Source of the DNA: JBHIKY01 sp042139015
GTDB lineage: Bacteria; Bacillota; Bacilli; Bacillales; Marinococcaceae
Assembly (NCBI RefSeq): GCF_042139015.1
Contig: NZ_JBHIKY010000016.1
Span: 19,588-83,587 of the forward strand
Direction of reading: 5' to 3'
Length of the DNA stretch: 64,000 nucleotides
Positions 9,553 to 16,786 of the stretch are shown piece by piece (the stretch's first letter is position 1; each line of letters begins with the position of its first letter). The translations under genes were made by a program, and so were the position numbers. The notes beneath the pieces were generated by a model, which was not told the origin of the DNA, made no database searches, and saw only the letters and a program-made list of their open reading frames with translations.

Positions 9553-9900
9553 ATGATGGAACGACTAAATATTTTTCTTGACGATGTGAGACCTTGTCCA
9601 GATAATCACATTCTTGCGAAAACGGCTGAGGAATGCATTTTACTCATGAAAGATGGACAACCTGTTTCCCATCTTTCCTTAGATCATGACTTGGGAAGTA
9701 AAGAAAAGAATGGGTTTGAAGTTGTTATTTATCTGTTGAAACAAAACGTGTTTCCAGAGAAAATAACAATCCATTCTGCAAATGCCGTAGACGGGAAAAA
9801 GATGTATCGACATTTACAGGATGCTCAAAAGACTGGGGAACTCCCACAAAATGTGAAATTATTACATCGGCCCCTGCCGCTGCGATTTGCCACACATTAA
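9553..9900 (+). CDS. Cyclic-phosphate-processing receiver-domain (cREC) protein
   Basis: The 115-residue stand-alone receiver-like domain has the motifs IFLDDVRPCP, HLSLDHDLG, and IHSANAVDGKKM. These mark the cREC family, predicted to process cyclic phosphates such as tRNA-splicing or CRISPR/cOA-type products rather than to be a two-component response regulator. The conserved Asp pair and the His-Ser-Ala-Asn motif are present. AAAGG lies just upstream; ATG 9553 or 9556 gives better spacing than 9547. It stands 30 bases before the selenoprotein gene at 9931 and may share its transcript. Its substrate is not known. Confidence 0.75.
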   Translation: MMERLNIFLDDVRPCPDNHILAKTAEECILLMKDGQPVSHLSLDHDLGSKEKNGFEVVIYLLKQNVFPEKITIHSANAVDGKKMYRHLQDAQKTGELPQNVKLLHRPLPLRFATH

Positions 9901-9930
9901 TATGCAGATGGCTCCTTTCAGGAGGAACCC

Positions 9931-10233
9931 ATGATTGAAATTACTATAACAGAGCGTGCAGCTGAAAAACTTCGAATAGAAAACCGCAGTTATGCTGGAA
10001 CAGTACTCACTTCCCGGTTTACTGGTGGTTGACAAGGGAATGTTAAATACGAACTGATTCTGGATGAATCAGCGAATACGAATACTCCACACGTTCAAAC
10101 GGATAACGGTACGTTGAGATTAGTCATGCCAGATCCTGTGCTCGATCATCATCCGTCATTAGGCTGGACGCTGAAAAACAAAAATGAGACGATTGCATTA
10201 GGCATAAAAGCTCGTATTACTTCTGAAAAATAA
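9931..10233 (+). CDS. Candidate selenoprotein 1: HesB/IscA-like protein with in-frame TGA (Sec34)
   Basis: This frame runs from ATG 9931, which has a perfect AGGAGG 5 bases upstream, to TAA 10231, 100 codons, with one internal TGA at 10030-10032 (codon 34). The protein is IscA/HesB-like: TITERAAEKL at the N-terminus, then FTGG-U-QGNVKYELILDES. The TGA lies where IscA proteins have the first conserved metal-binding cysteine (GGCSG). A hairpin matching the bacterial SECIS pattern follows at 10054-10072. The second gene at 11282 has a TGA in the same column. No ordinary Cys is present. Reading through after the TGA stays open and family-like for 66 codons, so a pseudogene is less likely. Role: probably iron-sulfur or redox related. 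Sec insertion is inferred; the Sec machinery is not in the window. Confidence 0.78.
10054..10072 (+). promoter_or_regulatory. Bacterial SECIS hairpin of selenoprotein 1
   Basis: CUGAUUC-UGGAU-GAAUCAG forms a perfect 7-bp stem with a 5-base loop, starting 22 bases after the UGA (21 bases between). A G is the second loop base, and the UGA-to-loop distance is 28 bases, both within the bacterial SECIS pattern. The second gene has the same loop with compensatory changes in the stem. Confidence 0.72.
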
Positions 10234-10236
10234 TAC

Positions 10237-10275
10237 AGCCGTTCTTGTCCACAAGAGGACAGGGACGGCTTTCTT
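10237..10275 (+). terminator. Terminator after selenoprotein gene 1
   Basis: AGCCGTTCTTGTCC pairs with GGACAGGGACGGCT around ACAAGA, with a short T-rich tail. It lies 4 bases past the TAA, which marks 10233 as a real gene end and argues against the TGA at 10030 being the terminus. Confidence 0.8.
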
Positions 10276-10331
10276 ACTTTATACATATGAATATATCAAG
10301 TAATCTTTATAGAAAAAAAGTGGTGATATTA

Positions 10332-11228
10332 TTGTATATTGCGGATGCTCATTGTGACGCCCTATGGAAAATGACGCAGCAGTCAGTACCATTTACGTCC
10401 AGCCGCGTCACTGTGAACAAAAATTCTTTAAAGAACGGAAATGTAAAAACTCAGGTTTTTGCCTTATATGTACCTCCACACTGGCCAATAAAAAAACAGC
10501 GTCACGAACTGAAGCGGCAGATGGAGCTGTTTCATTCGCAAATTAAACCGGCGTTACCAGCTTCCACGGAAGCTATTCTTGCCTTAGAGGGGGCCTCTTT
10601 ACCTGGAGAAGATCAATCTTTGCAGCAAAAGCTGTTGGAATCGGGCGTTTCGATGGCCTCACTGACATGGAATGAGGAAAATGCACTGGCCTATGGGAGT
10701 TCTCAGCCTTCTCATTTAGGAATAAAAGCAGCCGGAAAAAGATTTATTGCCTGGCAGAACAGTAATAACATTATCGTAGACGGGGCACATTTAAATGAAA
10801 AGGGGTTTTGGGAAGCGTTGGAACACGCAGATCGATTTCTTGTAAGCCACACAAATATTAAAAGTATCTATAACCATCCGCGCAACCTGACAGATGCCCA
10901 GATTCAAGCTGTCAAGGAAAAAGATGGGTTTATTGGATTGACCTTTTATCCTTTATTTATCAATGGCAGCAGCGAGGCCGCTCTTTTAGAATTCACACGC
11001 CAGATTGATCATGCCTGCAGCATTGGCGCTGAACGCATTATTGGGATAGGATCGGATTTTGACGGTATAGACCATACAGTCACTTCCATTCAGGGTCCAG
11101 AAGATTATCCCATCCTGGTCGATCACCTCCTTCGTCATTTTTCTAAAGACATAGTAAAAGGAATCGCATACGGAAATTTCCGCCGCTTTCTTGACAAGAA
11201 AAATCTAAATAAATTTGAAGCAAACTAA
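10332..11228 (+). CDS. Membrane dipeptidase-type metallopeptidase (M19)
   Basis: Family M19 enzymes are zinc dipeptidases. The ~298-residue protein has the metal ligands of the amidohydrolase-like fold: DAHCDALWK near the N-terminus, Glu in ALEGAS, His in LVSHTN, and Asp in GIGSDFDG near the C-terminus. I chose the TTG at 10332 (LYIADAHCD), which follows AGTGGTGAT, since the family starts just before the HxD motif; ATG 10287 is an alternative. The upstream terminator separates it from selenoprotein 1. No signal peptide is visible, so it is probably cytoplasmic. Confidence 0.85.
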   Translation: MYIADAHCDALWKMTQQSVPFTSSRVTVNKNSLKNGNVKTQVFALYVPPHWPIKKQRHELKRQMELFHSQIKPALPASTEAILALEGASLPGEDQSLQQKLLESGVSMASLTWNEENALAYGSSQPSHLGIKAAGKRFIAWQNSNNIIVDGAHLNEKGFWEALEHADRFLVSHTNIKSIYNHPRNLTDAQIQAVKEKDGFIGLTFYPLFINGSSEAALLEFTRQIDHACSIGAERIIGIGSDFDGIDHTVTSIQGPEDYPILVDHLLRHFSKDIVKGIAYGNFRRFLDKKNLNKFEAN

Positions 11229-11281
11229 TTTTCAATTCCTTACAGATCCTTTACAATAAATAGGGAAAGAGGTGAAGGTAC

Positions 11282-11569
11282 TTGCAAATCACAGATCGCG
11301 CGAAGCAATTTATTGAAGATGTAATGAAAGAACAAAGTATGTCTACCATTCGCGTAGTTTTCTCTGGCATGGGCTGAGGCGGGCCAAAATTCGGGCTGGC
11401 TCTGGATGAGCCAGAAAGCACTGATGTCAGAAGAGAAATCAATGGATTAGATGTTGCTATTGAAGAGCAGATTGCAGAGCATGTCTCTGGTGTGACCCTT
11501 GATGTAAAATCAAACATTGACGGCCAGCCTGGTCTTGTCATGAATGGTCCCGGCAGTGACTGCTGTTAA
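11282..11569 (+). CDS. Candidate selenoprotein 2: HesB-like protein with in-frame TGA (Sec32)
   Basis: The frame starts at TTG 11282 after GAGGTGAAGG (an in-frame TGA at 11273 fixes the start region) and ends at TAA 11567: 95 codons with one TGA at 11375-11377 (codon 32). The product reads TDRAKQFIEDVM, then FSGMG-U-GGPKFGLALDEP, the motif of the known HesB-like selenoprotein family, whose Cys homologues have GMGCGGP. The C-terminus ends SDCC, two cysteines that may pair with Sec32 as metal or redox ligands, as the CGC tail does in IscA. A SECIS-like hairpin lies at 11396-11414. Proteins of this family are thought to handle iron-sulfur or selenium/sulfur chemistry; the exact role is unknown. 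Confidence 0.82.
11396..11414 (+). promoter_or_regulatory. Bacterial SECIS hairpin of selenoprotein 2
   Basis: CUGGCUC-UGGAU-GAGCCAG is a perfect 7-bp stem with the same UGGAU loop as at 10054. It starts 19 bases after the UGA (18 between) with 25 bases between UGA and loop. Compared with the first hairpin, stem positions 4 and 5 change A-U to G-C and U-A to C-G, two compensatory pairs. Confidence 0.75.
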
Positions 11570-11571
11570 TG

Positions 11572-11612
11572 AAAAAAGCATTCCAGACATATTTAGCTGG
11601 AGTGCTTTTTCT
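11572..11612 (+). terminator. Terminator after selenoprotein gene 2
   Basis: AAAAGCATTCCAG pairs with CTGGAGTGCTTTT around an 11-base loop, followed by T residues; it starts 3 bases after the stop at 11569. Confidence 0.85.
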
Positions 11613-11859
11613 GTAAGTTTATATGGTGATTTCTACTTTTAGAATTATTCAACGAAAGTCATAGAATTTTACATAATCATTCTCAGTTTTATTATGAATA
11701 TTTGCTCATCCTTGGTATGACAAGACTTGTACCAAAAAAAAATGTAAAATTGTATAAGCCTGAAGTCAAACGAATTTTTATTCTCTATGCTTAAGTGTAT
11801 ATACTCCCTTCGGATATGTTACAATAACCGACAGCATGGATTTGGAAAGGAGTATGACG

Positions 11860-12693
11860 TTGAGTAAAAAATGGTTATTAAGTGTATCCCTTGCCGTTTC
11901 TGTATCTGTAATAGCTGCATGCGGTGATGTGGATTCCGATGAGTCTGCTGGAGAAAATAATAATTCGCAGGAAGAAGAGCCTGCTGGAAATAGCAGTGAA
12001 GGCGAAAGCGAAGGCGGCGAAGAAGCGCCGGAAGAAAACCCGGAGCAGGCACAGGAAGAAATGCCTGAGCCCGATTTCTCTGATATTCCTGATGTCGTAG
12101 CTGATGTAAACGGAGAAGAACTTCAAAAAGAAGATTTTGAAGCACAATACACAACAGCAATGCAAACGTATGCAATGCAGGGAATGAACCCGCAAGAAGA
12201 TAAAGAAATGGAAAAACAGCTGCAGGAGCAGACTGTAGAACAGATGATCGGTCAGGAGCTTCTTATTCAAGAAGCCGACAGCCGTGATTTTGAAGTTTCT
12301 CAAGAAGATGTAGATGCGGAAATGGATTCCTTAAAGGAGCAATTCGGATCTGATGAAGAATTTAAAACTGCTCTTGAAGAGCAGGGTTATACAGAAGAGG
12401 ATCTTCAGTCAGATATTGAAACTCAAGTAAAGGTTGATCAGCTGGTAGAAGAAGAAGCCGGTGAAATCGAAGTATCCGATGAAGAGCTAGAAGAAGCCTA
12501 TGATCAAATGACTGCCCAGCAGGAACAAATGGGCGGCGGTGAAGGTGAAGATGGCGAGGAAGCAGAAGTACCGTCATTTGAAGAAATGAAACCACAGCTT
12601 GAAGAACAGCTTGCCACACAAAAGGAAGGCGAGGAAGTTCAGAAGCTTGTTGAAGAGCTCCGCGAAGAAGGAGACGTCACTGTCAACTTATAA
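11860..12693 (+). CDS. Acidic SurA/PrsA-type lipoprotein
   Basis: The protein starts LSKKWLLSVS with a signal peptide and lipobox VIAAC, so it is a lipoprotein on the outer face of the membrane. After a very acidic linker (runs of E, G and S) comes a SurA N-terminal-like chaperone domain (ADVNGEELQKEDFEAQ, EQMIGQELLIQEAD). A parvulin PPIase domain is not evident, so it probably acts as a holdase. I chose TTG 11860 because GGAAAGGAG is 7 bases upstream; the ATGs at 11836 and 11854 are badly spaced. The high acidity fits a salt-adapted host. It is monocistronic. Confidence 0.75.
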   Translation: MSKKWLLSVSLAVSVSVIAACGDVDSDESAGENNNSQEEEPAGNSSEGESEGGEEAPEENPEQAQEEMPEPDFSDIPDVVADVNGEELQKEDFEAQYTTAMQTYAMQGMNPQEDKEMEKQLQEQTVEQMIGQELLIQEADSRDFEVSQEDVDAEMDSLKEQFGSDEEFKTALEEQGYTEEDLQSDIETQVKVDQLVEEEAGEIEVSDEELEEAYDQMTAQQEQMGGGEGEDGEEAEVPSFEEMKPQLEEQLATQKEGEEVQKLVEELREEGDVTVNL

Positions 12694-12706
12694 TAATCAA
12701 GAGCTG

Positions 12707-12735
12707 CCAGGTCCATTGCGGACCTGGTTTTTCTT
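12707..12735 (+). terminator. Terminator of the SurA-like gene
   Basis: CCAGGTCC pairs with GGACCTGG around ATTGC, followed by TTTTT. Confidence 0.88.
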
Positions 12736-12850
12736 TATTAAAAAACTTCACTAATTCTCCGATATAATAAATATGAAGGGAATATTCCGTCAACAACACG
12801 GTACATAACTAAAAAGCACTACAATCAAGAAATTATACGATGGAGGATGG

Positions 12851-13756
12851 ATGATGTCTGTTACAAATCAAACTGATATTTTGCTCGATAGTGGTACGAA
12901 TGAACTGGAAATTGTTATGTTTATGGTAGGAACAGGGACATTTGGTATTAATGTTTTAAAAGTTCGAGAAATAATTCAGCCCGTAGAAATAACTGAAACA
13001 CCGAACCGGCATTCTCATATGAAAGGAATTATACGTCTTCGTAAGGAAGTTATCCCCGTAATTGACTTGGCTGAGGTGCTGGAATACCAGGCCCCTGAAC
13101 AAACAGGACAGGATAAGTTTATTATCGGGGAATTAAATAAAATGAAGGTCGCCTTTCATGTTCATTCAGTATCTAGAATTCACCGCATTTCCTGGGAGCA
13201 GATTGAGAAACCAGGAGAACTGTCGAGAGGACATCAGGCCCACACAATTGGTATCGTTAAACTTGAACAGAGAATGGCTCTTTTATTAGATTACGAAAAG
13301 ATTGTGATGGATATTGCGCCGCAGGCTGGTATAGATAAACAAGCGCTTACGCAGCTTCCCTCCAAAGACCGTTCCATAAAATCTATATATATCGCGGAGG
13401 ATTCTCCGGTTTTGCGTAAACTGCTCGAAGACACACTATGTGAAGCAGGTTACACATCTTTGCATATTTTTGAAGATGGTAAGGAAGCGTGGCAGGCTCT
13501 GCAATCTAAGGCTGCAGAGGAAGAAATTATTGACCTGCTTATCACAGACATCGAAATGCCAAAAATGGACGGACACCACTTAACAGTGAGGATAAAAGAG
13601 GATCCTGTATTAAAACACCTTCCTGTCGTTATATTTTCTTCACTCATTTCGGAAGATTTATACCACAAAGGGAGCAAAGTCGGTGCTGATGCTCAGGTTA
13701 GTAAGCCTGAAATTCTTGAGCTCGTTCAGGAACTCGATAAATTATTATTTGAATAA
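12851..13756 (+). CDS. cheV: Chemotaxis coupling protein CheV
   Basis: CheV couples chemoreceptors to CheA and adapts through a phosphorylatable receiver domain. The 301-residue protein has an N-terminal CheW domain (about 20-165, with IRLRKEVIPVIDL) and a C-terminal receiver domain (about 178-301). The acidic pocket is in YIAEDSPV, the phospho-acceptor Asp in LLITDIEMPKMDG, and the conserved Lys in QVSKPE. It has the same length as B. subtilis CheV (303). The ribosome site TGGAGGATGG is just upstream of ATG 12851/12854. It is flanked by terminators, so transcribed alone. Confidence 0.95.
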   Translation: MMSVTNQTDILLDSGTNELEIVMFMVGTGTFGINVLKVREIIQPVEITETPNRHSHMKGIIRLRKEVIPVIDLAEVLEYQAPEQTGQDKFIIGELNKMKVAFHVHSVSRIHRISWEQIEKPGELSRGHQAHTIGIVKLEQRMALLLDYEKIVMDIAPQAGIDKQALTQLPSKDRSIKSIYIAEDSPVLRKLLEDTLCEAGYTSLHIFEDGKEAWQALQSKAAEEEIIDLLITDIEMPKMDGHHLTVRIKEDPVLKHLPVVIFSSLISEDLYHKGSKVGADAQVSKPEILELVQELDKLLFE

Positions 13757-13759
13757 GGA

Positions 13760-13792
13760 ACCGCTCTCTCAAAAAAGAGAGTGGTTTTTTAT
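13760..13792 (+). terminator. Terminator of cheV
   Basis: CCGCTCTCTC and GAGAGTGG pair around A residues, followed by TTTTTT. Confidence 0.88.
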
Positions 13793-13801
13793 TTTTATCT
13801 C

Positions 13802-13830
13802 TTGACTGTATTATAACAACAGTTTATAAT
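13802..13830 (+). promoter_or_regulatory. Strong sigma-A promoter for the 33-codon gene
   Basis: TTGACT (13802-13807) and a consensus TATAAT (13825-13830) are spaced 17 bases, 35 bases before the ATG at 13866. Confidence 0.85.
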
Positions 13831-13865
13831 ACTATTTAACATATAACAAAATGGGAGGGGTTACC

Positions 13866-13967
13866 ATGAAAAAGACACAAACAAAAACAAATGAACGCAG
13901 ATTTACACCAACAAAGGAAGATAAATCCGTACTGCAGATGATCAATGAGTATCACACAGCTCGATAA
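13866..13967 (+). CDS. 33-residue basic peptide of unknown function
   Basis: ATG 13866 follows GGGAGGGG, and the frame ends at TAA 13965. The peptide starts MKKTQTKTNERRF, is rich in Lys, Thr and Arg in its first half, and ends INEYHTAR. It has its own consensus promoter and a terminator at 14037-14069, so it looks like a real small gene rather than noise. It has no hydrophobic segment and no Cys. I do not recognise the family. Confidence 0.6.
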   Translation: MKKTQTKTNERRFTPTKEDKSVLQMINEYHTAR

Positions 13968-14036
13968 AGATAGATTTGAATGAACCCCAGGTTATTACAC
14001 TTTTCATTAGATGAAACTTCCTTAAAGAATATATCT

Positions 14037-14069
14037 AAACACCGGCCTTGGTTTGTCGGTGTTTTCTTT
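14037..14069 (+). terminator. Terminator of the 33-codon gene
   Basis: AACACCG (14038-14044) pairs with CGGTGTT (14057-14063), followed by TTTCTTT. Confidence 0.75.
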
Positions 14070-14165
14070 ATTATTAAAATAAAAATCAGAATGTTTTGAA
14101 AGCACTGTTCATATTCTATATAATAGGAGACAAGCAACTCACTCTGTTATACAGGAGGCAGATTC

Positions 14166-14342
14166 ATGAAAAGCATGGATCGCACGACCGTCATCAGAGA
14201 ATTAGAATCTTTCTGCGGGATCCCCCGCTCCCTGCTGCTTCGTTTAAATGATGAAGAATTGTTTTCTCTCTACCGTGAAAGGGTGGGCTCTTTCGAACCT
14301 GAAGGGAAAGAGAAATTAATGACCGCAGGGGAAACGGAATAG
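14166..14342 (+). CDS. 58-residue small protein of unknown function
   Basis: ATG 14166 is preceded by AGGAGGCAG, and the frame ends at TAG 14340-14342. The protein reads MKSMDRTTVIREL, then FCGIPRSLL and LNDEELFSLY, a short helical protein with a single Cys. Small Bacillus proteins of the 'LxxxxDEELxxLY' kind look similar, but I cannot name a family. It has its own terminator at 14362 and is separate from mrfA. Confidence 0.6.
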   Translation: MKSMDRTTVIRELESFCGIPRSLLLRLNDEELFSLYRERVGSFEPEGKEKLMTAGETE

Positions 14343-14361
14343 TTCTCATTACACAGTGACC

Positions 14362-14388
14362 ATACCCTGAGAAGGGTATTTTTTTTGA
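14362..14388 (+). terminator. Terminator before mrfA
   Basis: ATACCCT and AGGGTAT pair around GAGA, followed by eight T. Confidence 0.85.
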
Positions 14389-14488
14389 TGAAAAGCTGAT
14401 TATGTCTCTGAGTGTTAGAAAGGGTAATTAAAAATATTAGAAAATCAAACATATATTCGCTATAATAGAAGGAATTGAGGTGATTTGG

Positions 14489-16786
14489 ATGCGAAAAAAA
14501 ACCCTTCCGGAACTGATTCAGTGGATGAAAACAGAACCGGAGTTAAGAGATAACATAGAACATTGGCACACAATCGAAGAAAAACCTGCTTCTTTTGCAG
14601 CGTTTCCGGAAGCAGTTAATAAAAGGCTTATTCATGCCTTGAACAAGCGGGGAATAAAATCCTTGTATTCTCATCAGGCTGCCACTTTTGAACGCAGCTA
14701 TAATCAACAGCAGCACACCGTAGCTGTCACGCCGACAGCTTCTGGCAAAACGTTATGCTACAACCTGCCGGTGCTGCAGTCCATCCTCGATAATAAAGAA
14801 AGCCGTGCCCTTTATCTGTTTCCGACCAAAGCACTCGCTCAAGATCAGAAAAGTGAATTAAATGAGTTGATAGATGAAATCGGAGTTAATATAAAAAGCT
14901 ATACGTACGATGGAGATACATCGCCAAATATTAGACAGGCTGTCCGCAGGGCAGGCCACATCGTCATTACAAACCCTGATATGCTCCATTCAGCCATTCT
15001 GCCGCATCATACGAAATGGATCTCTCTTTTTGAGAATTTAAAGTACATTATTGTCGATGAACTTCACACTTACCGCGGTGTATTCGGGAGCCATGTAGCA
15101 AATGTTATCCGTAGACTGAAGCGGATTGCCGCCTATTATGGGAGCAGTCCTGTTTTTATCAGCACATCCGCAACAATAGCCAACCCGCAGGAACTGGCAG
15201 AAACATTGACCGGTGAGACCTTTCAACTGATTAATAATAATGGGTCCCCCAGTGGACGAAAGCATTTTGTGTTTTATAACCCGCCTCTTGTAAATGAATC
15301 TTTAAATGTGCGAAAAGGAGCCACTTCCGAGGTAAACAAAATCGCGGCAGCTTTTCTCAAAGAGAAAGTTCAGACAATAGTATTCGCAAAGAGCAGGGTC
15401 AGAGTCGAGGTCATACTTAGTCATCTCCAGGAGCTGGTAAAAAAAGAACTTGGCGCAAAATCGATTCGTGGATATCGCGGGGGGTATCTTCCAAAACAGC
15501 GAAGAGAAATCGAGCAGGGCCTCCGGAAGGGCGATATTCTTGGTGTCATCAGTACGAATGCTCTTGAGCTCGGAGTCGATATAGGCCAGCTGCAGGTCTG
15601 CATTATGACCGGCTATCCCGGCTCGGTGGCAAGTGCCTGGCAGCAGGCAGGACGGGCGGGCCGCCGCCAGGATGAATCATTAATATTAATGGTGGCAAGC
15701 TCTGCACCTCTGGATCAATATATGGTTCAGCACCCCGAATATTTTTTTGATAAAAGCCCGGAATCCGCACGCATTCATCCAGATAATCTCGTCATCCTCG
15801 TAGACCATGTAAAATGTGCAGCATTTGAATTACCGTTTAGGGAAGGCGAAACGTTTGACGGCGTAAATCTGGAGGATATATTAGAGTATTTAACAGAAGA
15901 ACAGGTGCTTCATCACCGCGGCTCCAAGTGGTATTGGATGAATGACACTTTTCCCGCCCACGGGATAAGTCTGCGCTCTGCTTCGCAGGAAAATGTCGTT
16001 ATTATAGACCAAACCATACCTTCTCATTCCACGGTCATAGGAGAAATGGACCGATTCAGTGCTATGACTCTTCTTCATGACGAAGCGGTATATCTGCATC
16101 AAGGCGTTCAATACCAGGTGAAGGACCTTGATTGGGAGGAAAAAAAGGCATATGTGGAAGAAGTTCAGGTGGAATATTACACCGATGCGAATCTTGCCGT
16201 CGATTTAAAAGTGCTTGAAGAGGATAAAAAACAATTTCATAACGCAGTGGAATGGGCTTTCGGAGATGTTATGGTCAATGCAAAAGCAACCATATTTAAG
16301 AAAATTAAACTGACTACATTCGAAAACATCGGATCCGGTCCGATTCATCTGCCGGAAGAGGAACTGCATTCAAACGCATGCTGGATCAGCTTTTCAGAAA
16401 TAATTATCTATGAGTTAGGAAAGGACGATCTTGAACAGGCTTTAATAGGTCTGGCAAATGTTCTTCGGCATGTGGCGCCAGTGCATGTGATGTGCGCCCC
16501 CGGCGATCTTCATGTCGTCCCGCAAATGAAAGCAACTCATTCTGAACAGCCGACTATTTTTTTATATGACCGCTATCCCGGAGGAGTCGGCTTATCTGAA
16601 GCGGTTTACCGTTCCTTGCCTGAGCTTTTGAAGCGGACGAGGCAGCTCATTGCAGCGTGCCCATGTGCAGGCGGCTGCCCATCATGTGTCGGCTCGGATC
16701 TTAACCTGGAAGAAGAAGCGAAATGGCTGACCCTCCGACTGATTCAACTGATGGAGGTGACCAGAAAACGTGAAGATGAAAAATAA
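14489..16786 (+). CDS. mrfA: DEXH-box helicase MrfA (YprA)
   Basis: MrfA is a 3'-5' DNA helicase that works with MrfB in a nucleotide-excision-like repair of mitomycin C and similar DNA damage. The 765-residue protein has a helicase core with Walker A TPTASGKT, DEXH box VDELHTYRG, motif III FISTSATI, and motif VI QQAGRAGRR. The C-terminal DUF1998/MZB domain has four cysteines in CPCAGGCPSC, a metal site. I chose ATG 14489 (MRKKTLPEL) over GTG 14480 since GAGGTG precedes it; TATAAT at 14461 may be its -10. Stop overlaps the start of mrfB by 17 bases, so they are coupled. Confidence 0.94.
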   Translation: MRKKTLPELIQWMKTEPELRDNIEHWHTIEEKPASFAAFPEAVNKRLIHALNKRGIKSLYSHQAATFERSYNQQQHTVAVTPTASGKTLCYNLPVLQSILDNKESRALYLFPTKALAQDQKSELNELIDEIGVNIKSYTYDGDTSPNIRQAVRRAGHIVITNPDMLHSAILPHHTKWISLFENLKYIIVDELHTYRGVFGSHVANVIRRLKRIAAYYGSSPVFISTSATIANPQELAETLTGETFQLINNNGSPSGRKHFVFYNPPLVNESLNVRKGATSEVNKIAAAFLKEKVQTIVFAKSRVRVEVILSHLQELVKKELGAKSIRGYRGGYLPKQRREIEQGLRKGDILGVISTNALELGVDIGQLQVCIMTGYPGSVASAWQQAGRAGRRQDESLILMVASSAPLDQYMVQHPEYFFDKSPESARIHPDNLVILVDHVKCAAFELPFREGETFDGVNLEDILEYLTEEQVLHHRGSKWYWMNDTFPAHGISLRSASQENVVIIDQTIPSHSTVIGEMDRFSAMTLLHDEAVYLHQGVQYQVKDLDWEEKKAYVEEVQVEYYTDANLAVDLKVLEEDKKQFHNAVEWAFGDVMVNAKATIFKKIKLTTFENIGSGPIHLPEEELHSNACWISFSEIIIYELGKDDLEQALIGLANVLRHVAPVHVMCAPGDLHVVPQMKATHSEQPTIFLYDRYPGGVGLSEAVYRSLPELLKRTRQLIAACPCAGGCPSCVGSDLNLEEEAKWLTLRLIQLMEVTRKREDEK

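Noticed and set aside
10030..10032. Treating the TGA at 10030 as a simple nonsense mutation
   Set aside because: The reading frame continues as a HesB domain for 66 codons, the terminator follows the distal stop, and a paralogue has TGA in the same column with the same hairpin loop.
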